This document shows, one piece after another, positions 21,573 through 33,799 of a DNA stretch of 64,000 nt. The notes under the pieces were generated by a model, which saw only the letters and a list, made by a program, of their open reading frames with translations, had not been told where the DNA came from and made no database searches. Made by a program: the position numbers and the translations under genes. The stretch spans positions 323,515 through 387,514 of the forward strand of contig JALPQD010000392.1 of NCBI GenBank assembly GCA_023101885.1, read 5' to 3'. The stretch's first letter is position 1. The number at the start of each line of letters is the position of its first letter. The stretch comes from Typhlomys cinereus (Eukaryota > Chordata > Mammalia > Rodentia > Platacanthomyidae).

Positions 21573-21994
21573 TGTTATAGTCCGCCTGCATAGTTGCTGA
21601 TAAATGACCATCACACAGCTTAAAGGAACAAGGAGTTTACTTTCTTACAACAGTCCGGTTACAGTTCTCAGTCCAGCTTGACAGGAGAGCACGCACCAAC
21701 CCCAGGGTCGAAGGAACTGGTCACATCATCACCGCATAATGGCTGAGAGATGGACAATCCTTACTTGCCAGACCAGCATGTCTGGCCAAGTGAACAGGAG
21801 GATGCCAACTCTCTCAACCAGCTCTCTGATTTATCCAGGGCCTAATCCCACCCACCATGGGCTGGGTCTTCCCCATCAGCTAGACAATCTCCTTCAGGTT
21901 TGCTCTGGGTTTAACTCAACCATCAACTATCTACAACTGTGCCCAGAGCTCAAACCCTCAACAGTCAAGTTCACACCTGTGCCTAACTATGACA
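21573..21994 (-). mobile_element. Complete solo LTR with 5-bp target duplication
   Basis: On the minus strand it starts TGTCATAGTT and ends CTATAACA, the TG...CA form of retroviral LTRs. The 5-bp repeat CCAAA flanks it at 21568-21572 and 21995-21999. It is 422 bp, with no internal gene region. The same family occurs at 3496 and 32925, with a diverged copy at 5595. Five-base duplications and length fit ERVL/MaLR-type LTRs; exact family not determined. Confidence 0.85.
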
Positions 21995-22976
21995 CCAAAC
22001 CATGCAGCAATCATACCACAGATGTTCCCAGATAATCACCATAACGCTGGTGTACCAGAGTTTCAATGTGGACTTGCCTGACCCCTGGAATTACTTCAGT
22101 TTCAGGGCTACATCAAAGGGCCACTTTTTAAGTTTCAAGACCATGACCTCAGAGGTAGGCAGGAATTCTTTCTCTACGTCACAGGCTGGTTTTGGGAATA
22201 CAAGATCTGAAAGACTGAGGTATTATCTGTGTTTTGCAAGCAAGCACTGCCCAAGAAGAGAGCCACAACCTGAGTGTGTATTCCAGAAGAATCTGGCTTC
22301 CAGGTCAGCAATAAAGATCATGAGTTTCCAAACTGGGCATGTTAAGGTATTTGATATCAGTATGCAGATCTAAGAACAAGACAGAGGGTAGCCACAGGAG
22401 AGTGGTGGGGAAACTGAGGACATCCAACATGCTCTCTGAAAGTATTCCAGCATTCCTATTTGCTTCTACGCATTGTTAATATCCAAGTGTCCCTTGGGGC
22501 GAGAGCCAACAATGTTCCCCCGCTTGATGATGTTCACGGGCTTCAGGACATAGGATAACAGTCAGAGGGAGAGAGTTGCACACTAGAACGCAAGAGCGTC
22601 TCGGAGACTCCAAAGAAGAAAATCATGCACCTTCAGTGTGTCTCCAGCTCTAAGCCTACTAGAGAAATTTCTAGAATACTGTGCACATAGAGTGGCTAGA
22701 AGACCTTGGGTGTACTCATGAACAAGTCTGACATCACTCTTCAGCTTTGCTCTAGCAGGACTATTGTCTGTATGGACCACGGCTGTTCCTAAACTAAGGC
22801 TGAGATTCCACCCACAATATGCTGGCAGCTGGTGTTCGGTCCATCATTGACAGAATAACTCCTCTCAGCACTAACCTCCTGAAGAACACATCAAGAACCT
22901 CTGGGCGTTGGACCAGAGAACCCATGATCCACACACGCTATAGATATTACCCATCCTCTGTGGATATTCCACACCC
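21995..22976. other. Apparently unique, no gene seen
   Basis: About 1 kb with short chance frames only. Confidence 0.5.
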
Positions 22977-23074
22977 GAAACAAGACTTACCTCCACATTG
23001 CTGCTCTTTACTCAATTCTAACCCAGAAACAAGACTTACCTCCACATTGCTGCTCTTTACTCAATTCTAACCCA
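22977..23074. repeat. Perfect 49-bp tandem duplication
   Basis: The unit beginning 'gaaacaagacttacctccac' occurs at 22977-23025 and again, without mismatch, at 23026-23074. No longer array surrounds it. Confidence 0.95.
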
Positions 23075-24060
23075 GAAGTTTTCTCAGTTTCTATTACAAC
23101 CCACCCCTCCGTCCTTCCATGCTCATCTGAATAATATGTCTGCTATTTCACTTAATCACCATAGCAACAACACACAAGAGATGATGTAAGCCATCCTTTA
23201 CGTCCATGGTGTTTCTCCAAACTGCACCACCCTGAGTTGCAATGGAACCAGCTTCATAAAACTCAGCTATATTTCTCTGATTTTAGCCCTTCCCTGTTAC
23301 AAGACTTCTAGTGTTCCTGAAAAATTGCTTCTACAAAGGGGCTACCTCTCCTGGTCTTGCAGACAAGTTTTATCCCACCCATCCCCAGTCACCAGACTTC
23401 TACGCTTTTGCACCCAGCTTTATTGCATGGAAGAAGGAGGTGGGGGGGATACTTGCTTATCGTCCCCACTCCCAATGCTCTCTTTACTCCTGCTTGATAC
23501 ATCATCCCATCCTAAGCTATTAGTACCCACCATGACCATCAAAGTTGCTAGAATGTCCAGCATCGTGCATAGAGAAATCATGACCAAGCTATCGGGATTC
23601 TTAGGGTTATAGATCCACGAGCATAGGGGGTGATTTGTCAGGTCACCTGACTGAAGAAGTTAAGACAGTGAGTCATTCAGGCACATCAGTCTCCCCTTCT
23701 TTCCCTTTCTCCCCTCTGCTTGCTTTTATGATAGCTTGAGTCCCAAATAGACTCCCTCCTTATAGTAGAAAAATCGATCAGTGATTGTCAACTCCAAATT
23801 GATAGCTATGCATAACAGGCAGAGGAGCAATACAAGTCTCTCAATCCCTGGGCACAGGGACTTGCAAATGTTCTAATTCCTTATACAAAAAGAGATAGTA
23901 CTTTTTTTATAAGCCACATACACCCTCTATATGCTAGAAATAATCTTCAGATTGCTTATAATAGTTAATATGACATATCTGTAAAATGTAAAATCTTATT
24001 TTAAGTATGACTTTTTGGTACAAAACCAACTCTAATCACAGTGAAGGTATTCACTTTATG
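23075..24060. other. Apparently unique, no gene seen
   Basis: About 1 kb. No recognisable domain, exon or RNA gene. Confidence 0.5.
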
Positions 24061-24061
24061 T

Positions 24062-24314
24062 TTCTTTTTTTTTAATTTTTTTATTATTATTTTTTAATGC
24101 GCATGTGGCCTTGTGTGCGTGTGGTGTGTGTGTGTGTGTGCGTGTGTGTCTGTGTGTGTGTAGACCACGGACACGAACCACCATGGACCCTCCACCTCCT
24201 TCCCCGGGATCACACGCCCTCCAGGACCAGAACGCAGGCCGCCCCCGCTTCCGCCTTCTATCGTTGGTCTGGATCCGACTGACTTCCGCCTCAGGCGAGG
24301 AGCCACCCCCCCCC
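24062..24314 (-). repeat. tRNA-headed SINE type A, diverged head
   Basis: Inverted copy. Landmarks are a T/A-rich start, (TG)n at 24124-24160, 'gaaccaccatggaccctcca' and 'gcaggccgcccccgcttccg'. The head is altered ('ggatccgactgacttccgcc'), so the pol III boxes are damaged. Confidence 0.85.
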
Positions 24315-24341
24315 AACTTATATAGCAATTGCATAACATGT

Positions 24342-24681
24342 TGTAACGGTTACTCTTGACTATTGCTGTGAGAGAACATTCAAAGCCAACCAGCTTAAGG
24401 GAGAAAGGGAGATTTATTCAGCTTACAATTCTTTCAAAGTAGAGGCGGCATGGCTGGGTAACCAAAGCTGGAGGAGGATGCGACACTGCAGACGTCTTGG
24501 AGGCTGAGAGCTATAAGACCACTTGCTGCAAAGGCAGACTTCTCCTGGAGGTAGGGTGGGACCAATCCACCTCAAGACCCACCCCTTGTGACCGCCTTCC
24601 TCCAGCAAGGCTCCACCTCTCAAGGTGCCATGACCTTGCCAAATACATGAGACTGTGGGGGACACATTTCAAACCATGACA
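24342..24681 (-). mobile_element. Solo LTR, MaLR-like family M
   Basis: On the minus strand it starts TGTCATGGTTTGAAATGTGT, the start shared by seven copies in this window, and includes an AATAAA signal near the end. Flanks 'catgt' and 'cttgt' match at four of five bases. A TGTCATGGTTTGAA-type start and AATAAA-containing end resemble mammalian MaLR LTRs. Confidence 0.7.
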
Positions 24682-24689
24682 CTTGTCAA

Positions 24690-25310
24690 TGACAGCTCAC
24701 AAAAAGGATGTTTTTAAGGGAAATACAGTACCTAAGACTAGGATGCTGAATGAATACATAATATTTATTCATTACGTTTAATTATTCAGAGTCCATGAGC
24801 CACTTTGCCTGCCCCAATCCATCTTTTCCCTTCTGGTGACACAATTATGCAATCAATCATTGAAAAAAAATCCTACGTATACCATTTCTTGATTCCTGTG
24901 TTTTCTGGAATGCTACCTACAATATCTCTACCGGGAGGAACACGTGACCAGGCTTAGTCAATGAACACACATCATTCCCTTGGCCACAGCAATTTGGTTC
25001 AGAGACAGTCACGTGACACCTGTGCTGACAATGATTGACAGATGGACCTGACCCAGAGTAGACCAATGGGAGCTCATATTACCTGGAGAGGTTTTTATCT
25101 GAGCTTTTAGGGCCTCTGGCCATTTTTTGTAATGGTTATGAATCTACACAGGTATGTACAGGAAGTGTTAACAGCTCCTTGCAAGCAAGGAGGAGGAAGC
25201 AGTCTGAGAATGAAGATGCTCCAGAATTGAAGAGAAGAAAAGAGGGAGAAGGGAGGGGAGAGGAGAGAGACGAAGAAAAGGGTTAGATATCCGGGTCCCA
25301 GCATACCTGC
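24690..25310. other. Possible ancient interspersed repeat
   Basis: Phrases such as 'gagtagaccaatgggagctc' and 'cagtctgagaatgaagatgc' resemble an old mammalian transposon-derived repeat. I cannot name the family. No gene is seen. Confidence 0.3.
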
Positions 25311-28005
25311 AACCAGCTCGTTCTGCTAAACTTCCCACTATAGAAACAATCCAGCTTTTTTTCCCCACATAAACCAAATGAATTGGGTTTTCTACCTCTT
25401 GCAACCAAAAGAACCCCACATAAAAGAAACGGAGAATGACTTTCCTGAGCCCTGTCTTGAGAAAACTGAGACTGCATTTCTTGTTGATCACAATGGCGCT
25501 CCACTAACTAAAAGTGGCTGTCTTTGGTCTAAGTTCAGAGTTAGAAGGGGAAATGTTGGCCCTGGTGCTCTGTACTTGTGGAAATCGACCAGAAATCGTC
25601 CAGGCATTAAATGTGCTGCTGTTCGTGCCTCTGATGATTGACAACTGATCATATCCCAAGCTCCATTCCCACAAGAGAAAATGAATCGAGGAACATATCC
25701 AATCCTCGTTGCTGGCAAGACCCAATTGGCCAACTTTTCTTTTTCTTTTTTTCCGCAGAATATCAAGGCAGGCAGGGTGGTGAGATCCCATCTACTCGTA
25801 ATGGAGCACTAATGTACTGCTCAGCTTTCTGAGAACTATCCAAGCTGTGGGTCTAACGGAGACTGTCACAGGCGCCTCTCAGTGAGTGATGTTTTTGGTG
25901 AGGATTTAGTTGCACATTAAAGATTAATTCTGGAATGTGCATGAATATACTTACCTTAGGAGATTTATATGACGCTGGACACCCAACATGTGGGAGAGAT
26001 TGTGAAACCTGAATTCCTCCATGGAACAATTGAGGTTTTATGCACAGTTTGGGGGGAAAGCACTTCAAAGGCTTTCTTTGAGGTCTGAAGTTCTAGTCCT
26101 CACCTATGGTTTGGGATTAGACTTACCTTTGGGATTTGAACATCTGAGCCAAATATGTCCAACTACAGACCCACAGCCTCATTGACTACTCTCGTCTCCT
26201 GCCCAACACACTTCCTAGAGAAAACTGGGGGACAGAAAAAAGTAGTTGTTTTTTTTTTCCTTCCTCTCAACTAAGAGGCCTCAAACGTCAAAAGGCCCTT
26301 TCCCACTGCTCAGGCCAAGCCTGCTATTAACCTTTACAAAGCCAAATTCAGACAATAAGGAGAGACCATTAGCTCTTGAGACTGTGTGGACCGTGATGGC
26401 AAAAGCTTCAGGCAAAGTAGAATCTTCTGGAGAACTTGGCTTTATTGCCTTTTGCCCATATCTGAAAGCTTAACTGTTAAACTGTTTTCTTTGACCTTGG
26501 CTCCATCTTCTAGTAATCTCTCCCCTCAGGATGTCAAGATAGCCAGAAGCGGCCCTCAGAGCTACATGATTCTTCGTCTGCAGGCCGCGAAGTCTACTCA
26601 GCATTTCCAGCAGGAGTCCTGAGGTCCTCTTTGGGATGGGCTTAAACCTTCTGCACATTTCTAGAACTTGGGGGGTCATGGGAAATACAACGTGTTGATT
26701 GGATCAAGGCAGGGTCGATCGTCAGAGCAAGGGAAAAGTTCAGTCTCAAATAGACCACATAGCTGAGGAAGTTGGGGTACAGTAAGCAAACGGAGTGGGG
26801 GGTGGATACCCCATTTTACACGTAAAGTAAGAGAGATTCAGATGGAGTACCAGCCCTCACTCAGAGACGCAAGGTGCATTCAGTGAGGGGAGAAGGTGGA
26901 CCTCCAGCCCACTCACCTGTAAAAGTTTCGCTCTTTCTAGTCACCACTCGCCCTGCTCCCAATCCAGATCCAGTCATGTCTCCCTCTCCTTCTGATGTCA
27001 CGAAGAGAAAAGACAGAAGCACTCCACATGTCGGGGGAGGGGGGAAGGAAACAGTACCAGGTGCGCTCCATTCAGACAGAAACATTTTCAGGAACAAGCC
27101 ACACGAACTCAACCCATAGACCAGCTTGTGTCATCCAGCTGCACCAGGCACACAGATGCCAGGCACGATGGATGAAGGAGGTGGACTCCCACTTGGAAGC
27201 TCCCACTTGGGCCCTAGGGTGTCTCCAGACTCGAGGAAGAAGACCAGATCTGCTTTTCCTTTGTGCCTCATCTTCCCCTAGACCATTTGCCTTTCTCTGT
27301 GGCCCTGAGCGATGGGAGAAGCACACGGAGAGCCTTTGCATGTGGTTAGGCCATTCATGCTCCAGCAATAAATAATGTGACCAATATGTACGGCCCGCAC
27401 TCCCTGCATTATCAAAGAGTTCCTTGGAAACCGCCTCTTTTCGGTTTACTTATTTATTTATTTTCCAAGCCACTTGATGAATTGATTTCTTTTCCCTTTC
27501 CAAGCATGTAATACCATCCCAGCGGCTGACATCCATCCCATCCTTGGAACCAGATCTATTCGATATTGCTCTCGTGCCAGAGCTTTGATCAGCAGCAGTG
27601 GAGTAGAAAGAAAAGGATGAAGCGCGCGAGGCGATTTCCCACCCTTTTCTCTCCACCCACCTCCCCGTTACATAGTTACCCCTCCACCAGCACCACCAAA
27701 GAAATCTCCCAGTTGACTTCAAAGGATGGAAGAAAGTGGAGGGGAAGGAGTGGGGATGCCCACACAGATGGGGAAGTGGTGGGGATGGGGGTGGACAGAG
27801 CCCACGGTCCAGGTGTAAATTGTCACCGTGAGGTGGGACCTGGCTGGGAGGACTCAGACCTTCACTGAACAGGAAATGGGACAGTGAGAACCCAGGGGTC
27901 TGAATCTGTCTTTGCTAAGAGAGACGTCGGGTTGGGGCCAATACGAAGGGAATGCTTACTGGTGGTTTCTGGAACAACTTCTTAGGTTCGCCTGCAATTT
28001 TGCCA
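25311..28005. other. Long apparently unique stretch, no gene seen
   Basis: About 2.7 kb. Open frames at 25378-25641, 26874-27119 and 26995-27375 (plus) and 25488-25791 (minus) have no recognisable motif and lack convincing exon boundaries. No microsatellite of note. Confidence 0.5.
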
Positions 28006-28062
28006 TGGTGGTTAAGAACTTAGGCTTTGAAGTCTGGGTTCAAATTCCAGCGCTGCCAACGT
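28006..28062 (+). repeat. MIR relic, truncated
   Basis: 'tggttaagaacttaggcttt' followed by 'ctgggttcaaattccagcgc' is the MIR head with its tRNA-like B box. It is cut short by the adjacent B1. Confidence 0.75.
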
Positions 28063-28065
28063 TGC

Positions 28066-28205
28066 TCTGTTTCTTTTGGGGGAAGAGAGTCTCATTCTGT
28101 AGTCCAGACTGCCTGGAACTTCCTGGGTAGCCCAGGCTGGTCTCGTGCTTGTGTTCCTCCTGGCTCTGTCCCCCAAGTCCTGGGATTCCACGGGTGAGCC
28201 CCCCA
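28066..28205 (-). repeat. B1-type SINE
   Basis: Inverted B1. Landmarks are 'gagtctcattctgtagtcca', 'agcccaggctggtctcgtgc' and 'aagtcctgggattccacggg'. Diverged. Confidence 0.8.
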
Positions 28206-28240
28206 CGTTTTTTCCACATCTTTTTAAAAAATAATTTTCT

Positions 28241-28314
28241 TTTTTTAAAATTTTTTTTATTATTATTTATTCAACTGTGCGCATGTGCGTGTGTATGTGC
28301 GAGCACGTGTGTGT

Positions 28315-28357
<43 letters not shown>

Positions 28358-28574
28358 TATGCGTGTGTAGAACCACGGACGAATTCGCGAACCACCATGG
28401 ACGCCTCCACCTCCTTCTGCCCCGGGATTCACAGGGGCAGAAGCCCCTACCAGGACCAGAAGCGCAGGCCGCCCCCGCTTCCACCTGGCGTCTATACGTG
28501 GGATCTGGGATCCGAACTCAGGACCTTCCGCCTGCAAGGCGGAGGCTTAACCCCTGAGCCACCTCTCCAGCCCC
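28241..28574 (-). repeat. tRNA-headed SINE type A with target duplication
   Basis: Inverted full-length copy with (TG)n at 28316-28352 and an intact-looking head in reverse ('taacccctgagccacctctc'). The 15-bp 'aaaaaataattttct' flanks it at 28226-28240 and 28575-28589. Confidence 0.92.
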
Positions 28575-28591
28575 AAAAAATAATTTTCTAA

Positions 28592-29110
28592 AAAAAAATA
28601 TTTTCTCTATTTTTCTTGTTTTACAAACATAATAAGTGGTTGTCTCTACCCCCACTGTTTCCCCTTTCCTCCCTCCCCCTTCCTCTCCTATCCCTTCTTC
28701 CCTTCACCAATGCATCCCTCTTCCTCCCATCCTCCTGTCTGCTTCTGTGAGCTCCAGGGTTTCCTACTCTAGAAGAGGCTCAATCAAGCCTCTGTGGCAG
28801 ATTGACTAGCCCTTCCTCGGGCAGACCGACCGATAGGGGCACTTCCCTTTACCTGTCTAGCCCTAGCCCCTACATGTAATTATTTCTCCTGAGCTCCTTG
28901 CCAGTCTACGGGGAAATGTTGATATGTCAGTCATCGTACAGGTCTGGTGAGGATAGATCTCAACGCAGTGAGTTCTTGGATGCAACAGTCCTGCCTTAAA
29001 TGAAATGGCCTGACCAGCAATGGCTCTTACAATCTTACCACCCCCTCTTTAGCACGATTCCCTGAACCTTAGGATGGGAAGAGGTTTGCTTGGCCTGATT
29101 CGGCCTGAGA
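28592..29110 (-). mobile_element. 5'-truncated LINE-1, 3' UTR only
   Basis: Reverse of the L1 3' UTR. It has the pyrimidine-rich complement of the G tract (about 28645-28735), then 'cttaccaccccctctttagc' and 'ccctgaaccttaggatggga', as in the copy at 4767. Confidence 0.75.
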
Positions 29111-30183
29111 GTACTCTGTACTCTGGTTGGTCTTGAGATCTTTTCAAACCTCTCATCTTGGTTATGTCATCTCAACAGCTGGACGAAAGCAGTCTCGTAA
29201 AGTCACAGCCTGTAGCAGCACAAGAGAGAGAGACGTGAGCGCTGCTTCCCAAAGCAGACACGGGGGCCACCGAGAAGACTGGCAACTTCACTCTCCCTGC
29301 AAACGGCTTGAAATAGGCAGGGAAAGAACTTTGCTTTGCTCAAAGACGTGAGCCTTCTAAGTCGTGCGTGGCAAAGAAGTGGAGATGCAGGAATTTAGAA
29401 AAGGCAAATGGCTGAAGGGAGAGGCATGATGCAGTATATTCAGATGGGCAGAGGTGGAGAGCACTGAAGGACCAGAAGAGTGACTCACAAGTACCCCGTG
29501 TCCACGTTCTCTAGCCTCGCTCTGCAATGGACTCCATGCAGAGATGACCGGGGGGTCCCTGGCCTGTCCATTCAACAGCATCAGGGAAGCACAACACCAG
29601 CTCCAGTTGTAAAAGGGACCCTGAAACAATATCGGGGACACTAAAGAAACCCCTCTGTAAGAGAGCACAGGGCAGCATCCGTTTCCCTAGCTGCCCACCC
29701 TCCCCTGCCAGAGCTGAGGCAGGAGAGGAAGGTGTGGAGAAATCAAGGAGCCAAGTGCATAGTAGCAAGAGGTTGGTGTACTTGCTTGACTAGATCATGG
29801 GAGATTACGTGACCACTCAAATGACAAAAATCCTAAAACCATCTGCAACCAGCTGGACCAAGTTGTCCAGTAAAAGCCATTGCTACCTGTTCTTTACTGC
29901 ATTGTGGTATCATCATGCCAAAGGCAACATCACCTGCCCCAATCCTGCAACTTACACATGCGGGGAATGCCACAAAAGGACTAAGGAGGCAAATAAGCCC
30001 TTTTCTCTTAAAAAAAAAAAAATCCCAGTCTTTTCCTGGAATTTCTCTGCTTTTCTCATGAATAATCTTTCCCTTCATTAAAGTTTGCCCATAAAACAAG
30101 CTATGCAAGAGCCCAGTGATGCAACTTTCTCTTAAGAAGCTTGTCCCCGCTCCTGGCTTGGATATGCACTTCTGTCCTTTCTT

Positions 30184-30184
<1 letters not shown>
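29111..30184. other. No gene seen; possible LTR-like segment at 29780-30110
   Basis: Mostly unique. Around 29990-30080 'aggcaaataagccctttt' and 'tcattaaagtttgcccataa' recall LTR or polyadenylation sequence. The 94-codon frame at 29797-30081 has no recognised domain. Confidence 0.35.

Positions 30185-30186
<2 letters not shown>

Positions 30187-30216
<30 letters not shown>
30187..30216. repeat. (CT)n microsatellite
   Basis: An uninterrupted run of about 15 CT units. Confidence 0.95.
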
Positions 30217-30218
<2 letters not shown>

Positions 30219-30535
30219 CACCGATGCTCAAATCTAAGCATGTATTACCTATTTTTCTTAAGCCCCCTCCTACTCTTCTTTCCTTACTAAATTTCAGTGT
30301 TGCCTCCTGTTGACCCATCCTGAAAGCTCTTCTGCAGCAAAAGTCAAGACCCCAGCAGCAACTGAGTAGAGGTCTGAGAGGCGCTCGGGCTGCACAGCCG
30401 CAACGGTGAGCGGCACCTCACACCACCACTGGTGGCTTCAGAGATTCTCCTGCGTGTCCGAGATGAGGGGCAACATCCAGGATGCAGGAACCTTGATAGG
30501 TCTGTGTTGGCTCCTTCCCACCGATAAGATCATTA

Positions 30536-30538
<3 letters not shown>

Positions 30539-30600
<62 letters not shown>
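30539..30600. repeat. (TG)n microsatellite, about 30 units
   Basis: A pure TG run with no SINE head nearby, so it appears to be an independent microsatellite. Confidence 0.97.
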
Positions 30601-30729
30601 GGCACACACACCCAGGAATGCTTAGAGCAATACAAGAAACGGAGTACCTACCCAGAAGATCCAGCCCTCCTTAGCATTTCTGGATCTTTCGACTTACTTC
30701 ATTTCAGACGGTCACTTGCTTCTTTTTAA

Positions 30730-31290
30730 GGTGGAAACCCTGGAGCACAACTCACATTCCCAAGGTTTGCCTCCTTAATTTTGGGTGGTGACTTTTTAGG
30801 TGTTTTCTTTTCCACCGTAAAACTTGGCTTCACCGCATCCTCAAGCACCAGCCAGCCCTTGAGGCCTAGACAGATGGAGGACAGCCTGGTCACTCCAGAG
30901 GCTGTTGTCTTCCGCTGTCTGCTAAGCACAGCGCAGCTGCTGTCCTGAGCCGTGTGGCTGCGGTTTGTGAGCCGCTCTGACAGCACAACGCACAGTCATC
31001 TCCACAGGGTCCCTCGCCAATAGTTCAGGTCCAGCGCCGTCCGAGGCTCAGGCTGACTTCTTTTTCCACGTGTCACATACCTGGGTGCATGATGTCTTCC
31101 CTCCTCGCTGTCATCCTGTGGTTCTTTGGCCATTGCCAACTGGTTTTTCATATGAGACCAAGAAAAACATCATTAGGAAGGGCACGTCTGCGGCCAAATC
31201 CATTGCTTAATGGTCTGCAAAGCCAAACAGAAATAAATTGGAGGTGTCTGAGCCTCTGCAAGCAAGGAAAGTGAAACCTGAATCCTTGGA
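30730..31290. other. Apparently unique, no gene seen
   Basis: The minus-strand frame 30726-30986 is open for 86 codons without a recognised motif. Confidence 0.4.
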
Positions 31291-31292
31291 TG

Positions 31293-31295
<3 letters not shown>

Positions 31296-31338
<43 letters not shown>
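31296..31338. repeat. (CA)n microsatellite
   Basis: A pure CA run of about 21 units. Confidence 0.97.
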
Positions 31339-31340
<2 letters not shown>

Positions 31341-31403
31341 TGGGTCTGCTAAGGCTGGCTTGCAGAAGCCACTCAGAAATGTATGCTTTTCCATAAAAAA
31401 AGA

Positions 31404-31700
31404 ATTCATGAAATTTGTTGGTAAATGGATAGAATTAAAAAAAGGTATACTGAATGAAGTATCCCAAGCACAGAAAATCAGATATCACATGTTCTCCCTT
31501 ATAAGTGGAATCTAGTTCCAAACCCTCATAATGACATACTCAAGGAAAATCTCTACAATACTTATTATAATTGCAAAGGATTATAACTAGGAGGGTAGGG
31601 GAAAGAAGACCCCATGAGAATGGAGACAAAGGAAAACAGTTTAATAGATAAGTAAGGCCACTGTCAAGAAAGAAAGTCTGATCCTGTCTACTGTCAGTTT
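31404..31700 (+). pseudogene. Old LINE-1 fragment: end of ORF2 and start of 3' UTR
   Basis: The conceptual translation around 31410-31515 follows the ORF2 C-terminus seen at about 17990-18090 (FVGKW, then E-V-S-Q-AQKI, then FSLISG). The 'gtatcccaagcacagaaaat' segment matches the intact L1 closely. Downstream sequence is a diverged 3' UTR. It is not functional. Confidence 0.8.
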
Positions 31701-31914
31701 CCTTCCTGTTCGCTGGTGTTTGGACTGGTTTAAAGTGTGGGCATGAGTCCCCCCATCATGAAGTTGGGGAGAAGGGTTGGAGGGTAGTAGGTGGCTGTCT
31801 GGTTGCCTAGAGGCTGACCCTACCCACTGCCGTGTCCTGTCCCTGTTCTTCCCTCTCCTTTAAGCCTTTTCTTACACAAAGGTCTTTTTTTAAACAGTTT
31901 TTTTTTTATTCTTT

Positions 31915-32545
31915 GGATTGGAGAGGATCTCAACACCCAGATGGGATGCAGCCTTGTGCAGTAGAAGAGCAGTAAAATACACAACAGCCAACCAGAATGC
32001 AGAATACTGGCCACGCTACAATGCTCTCACCCCAAACCAAGCCAGCCAAATCTCCCCCATCCTAATGCTCAGGAACCTAGCGGAAGAGGGGGCAGTAAGA
32101 CTGTAAGAGCCTAAAGATGGGGAGGCCCGGCACTGGACAAGAGTCCATTCAGGGCAGGGCTGATGTAGCCAGGAACTCACTGCAGTGAGACTTGTTCTTC
32201 TCACGCCTGCACAATGGCTGACATATCGGTATGTCTCCATAGACTAGCGAGGATCTTGGGAGAAATAATTTAAGCACTAGGATCCTTAGGGGGAAGGGTT
32301 GGACAGGTGAAGGGGAGTACTCCTATCAGTGGTCTGCCCAAGGAAGGACCTCTCGGTCTGCTACAGAGGCCTGAACCCCCACTAGAGCAGATGATCCAGA
32401 GAGAATCCTGAGACCCATAGAAGCAGACAGACAGGAAGGTGGGAGGGTGCAGGTTGGATCCACATCCACGAAGGGAAAAGAGAAAAGGAGGGAAGAGGGA
32501 ACAGAAGGAGGAAAAGGAGAAAGGGAGGGAAGGAGGAAGGATACT
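31915..32545 (+). mobile_element. Old LINE-1 3' UTR fragment
   Basis: It carries 'gcggaagagggggcagtaag', 'ctgtaagagcctaaagatgg' and a purine-rich tract near the end (32468-32540). This is probably the continuation of the fragment at 31404, split by about 215 bp of unrelated or diverged sequence. Confidence 0.8.
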
Positions 32546-32920
32546 TACAAATTATGCTTGTAAAACTAGGATGTATGCTTTTTTCCCCATGAAGTTCTTG
32601 CAAAGATACTCCAGAAAATGGACATCTTGCCTAAATATTTCTCATCAAAATTCTGCTTCTTCTTAGAGGAGCTGCAGAACCATGGAGGACATGCCTTATC
32701 CCATAAGGCTTCTTTTTTGCCTTTTCTAGGAGCCCATCTGTCCCCTCCCTCAGCACTCAGCCACCTTCCTGTTTCTGCTCCAACCTCCGCACCTCACTTC
32801 ACAGCCTCATTCCTACCTTGTTAGGGTGTGAACAGATGTGTCCCTTCAGAATTCATGTAGGGAACTTTATCTCCAATGCAACGGTATTAAGCAGTGATCA
32901 GCTCATAAGCACTTTGCACA
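32546..32920. other. No gene or clear repeat seen
   Basis: Apparently unique sequence between an L1 tail and an LTR. Confidence 0.5.
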
Positions 32921-32924
32921 GGAT

Positions 32925-33350
32925 TGTCGTAGTGTCAACTTGGCAACTCAAGGCTTTGAGCTCTGGGCAAAGTTGTAAGAAATCAGCCGTTGAGTTAAAC
33001 CCCGAGCAAACATGCAGGGGATGGTCTAATTGATGGAGAAGACCCAGTCCACGGTGGGTGGGACTAGTCTCTGGGCAGGTAAAGGGGTTGGAGGAAACTG
33101 GTTGAGGAAGTTGGCATCCTTCTGAATACTTGGCCAGACATGTTGGTGTGGCAAGTGAGAATCATCCTTCTCAGCCATCCTGTGGATGGGGTGTGGCCAG
33201 TTCCCTCAGCCTTTGGTGTTGGCGTGAGCTCTCCTGCCATGCTGGGCAGGTAACTGCAATGTGACTGTCATAAACCAAAAAAATCCCTTGTTCCCCTGCA
33301 AGCTCTTTTGGCATGAATTTGCTAGCAACATGCAGAGTAACTACAAAACA
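32925..33350 (+). mobile_element. Solo LTR, same family as 21573
   Basis: It starts TGTCGTAGTGTCAACTTGG and ends with 'actacaaaaca'. The body matches the 21573 copy in the opposite orientation ('ggagaagacccagtccacgg'). No clear target duplication, so it is probably older. Confidence 0.75.
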
Positions 33351-33795
33351 GCCGGGGTGCCATTGTCAAAGAAGCTACCCGCCTCCTTCAGCCCTTTTTG
33401 CCTCTTGGTGCCTTTTGCCATGAGAGGACCCGGTGTTCAGCCCCTCCAGAGGAGGTGGCAACAAGGTGCCAGTCAGAAGCAGGGAACGAGTGCCCACCAG
33501 AGGGCTGATGCCTTGATCTAGAGGAATCCATTTCTGCTCTTCTAAACGGCCCGTTCTCAGGTACTGTGCTGTAGTAGCTGGAATGGACTAAGATCTACTT
33601 CAATAACCATTTCCCTGTTTCTACTACTCCTCCGCCGCCCACTGTCTACCACCTGATTCCTACCTCTACCATCTCACCCCTGCCTTTAGCATCTCACTGC
33701 TGCTCGACCACCTGACCGCCACCAAGATGGGGTAGGATGCTCAGAAAAGTCATCCAACAAGGGTTGATCAATGTTCCCATAGAAAACATGACTGT
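33351..33795. other. Unique sequence with a CTCF-like motif
   Basis: No gene is seen. CCACCAGAGGGCTG at 33494-33507 matches the CTCF core closely. Confidence 0.45.
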
Positions 33796-33799
33796 TTTC

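Noticed and set aside
28316..28591. Frames through the type A SINE resembling a proline/arginine-rich protein
   Set aside because: The same peptide appears in every type A copy in either orientation, so it reflects the repeat and not a gene.
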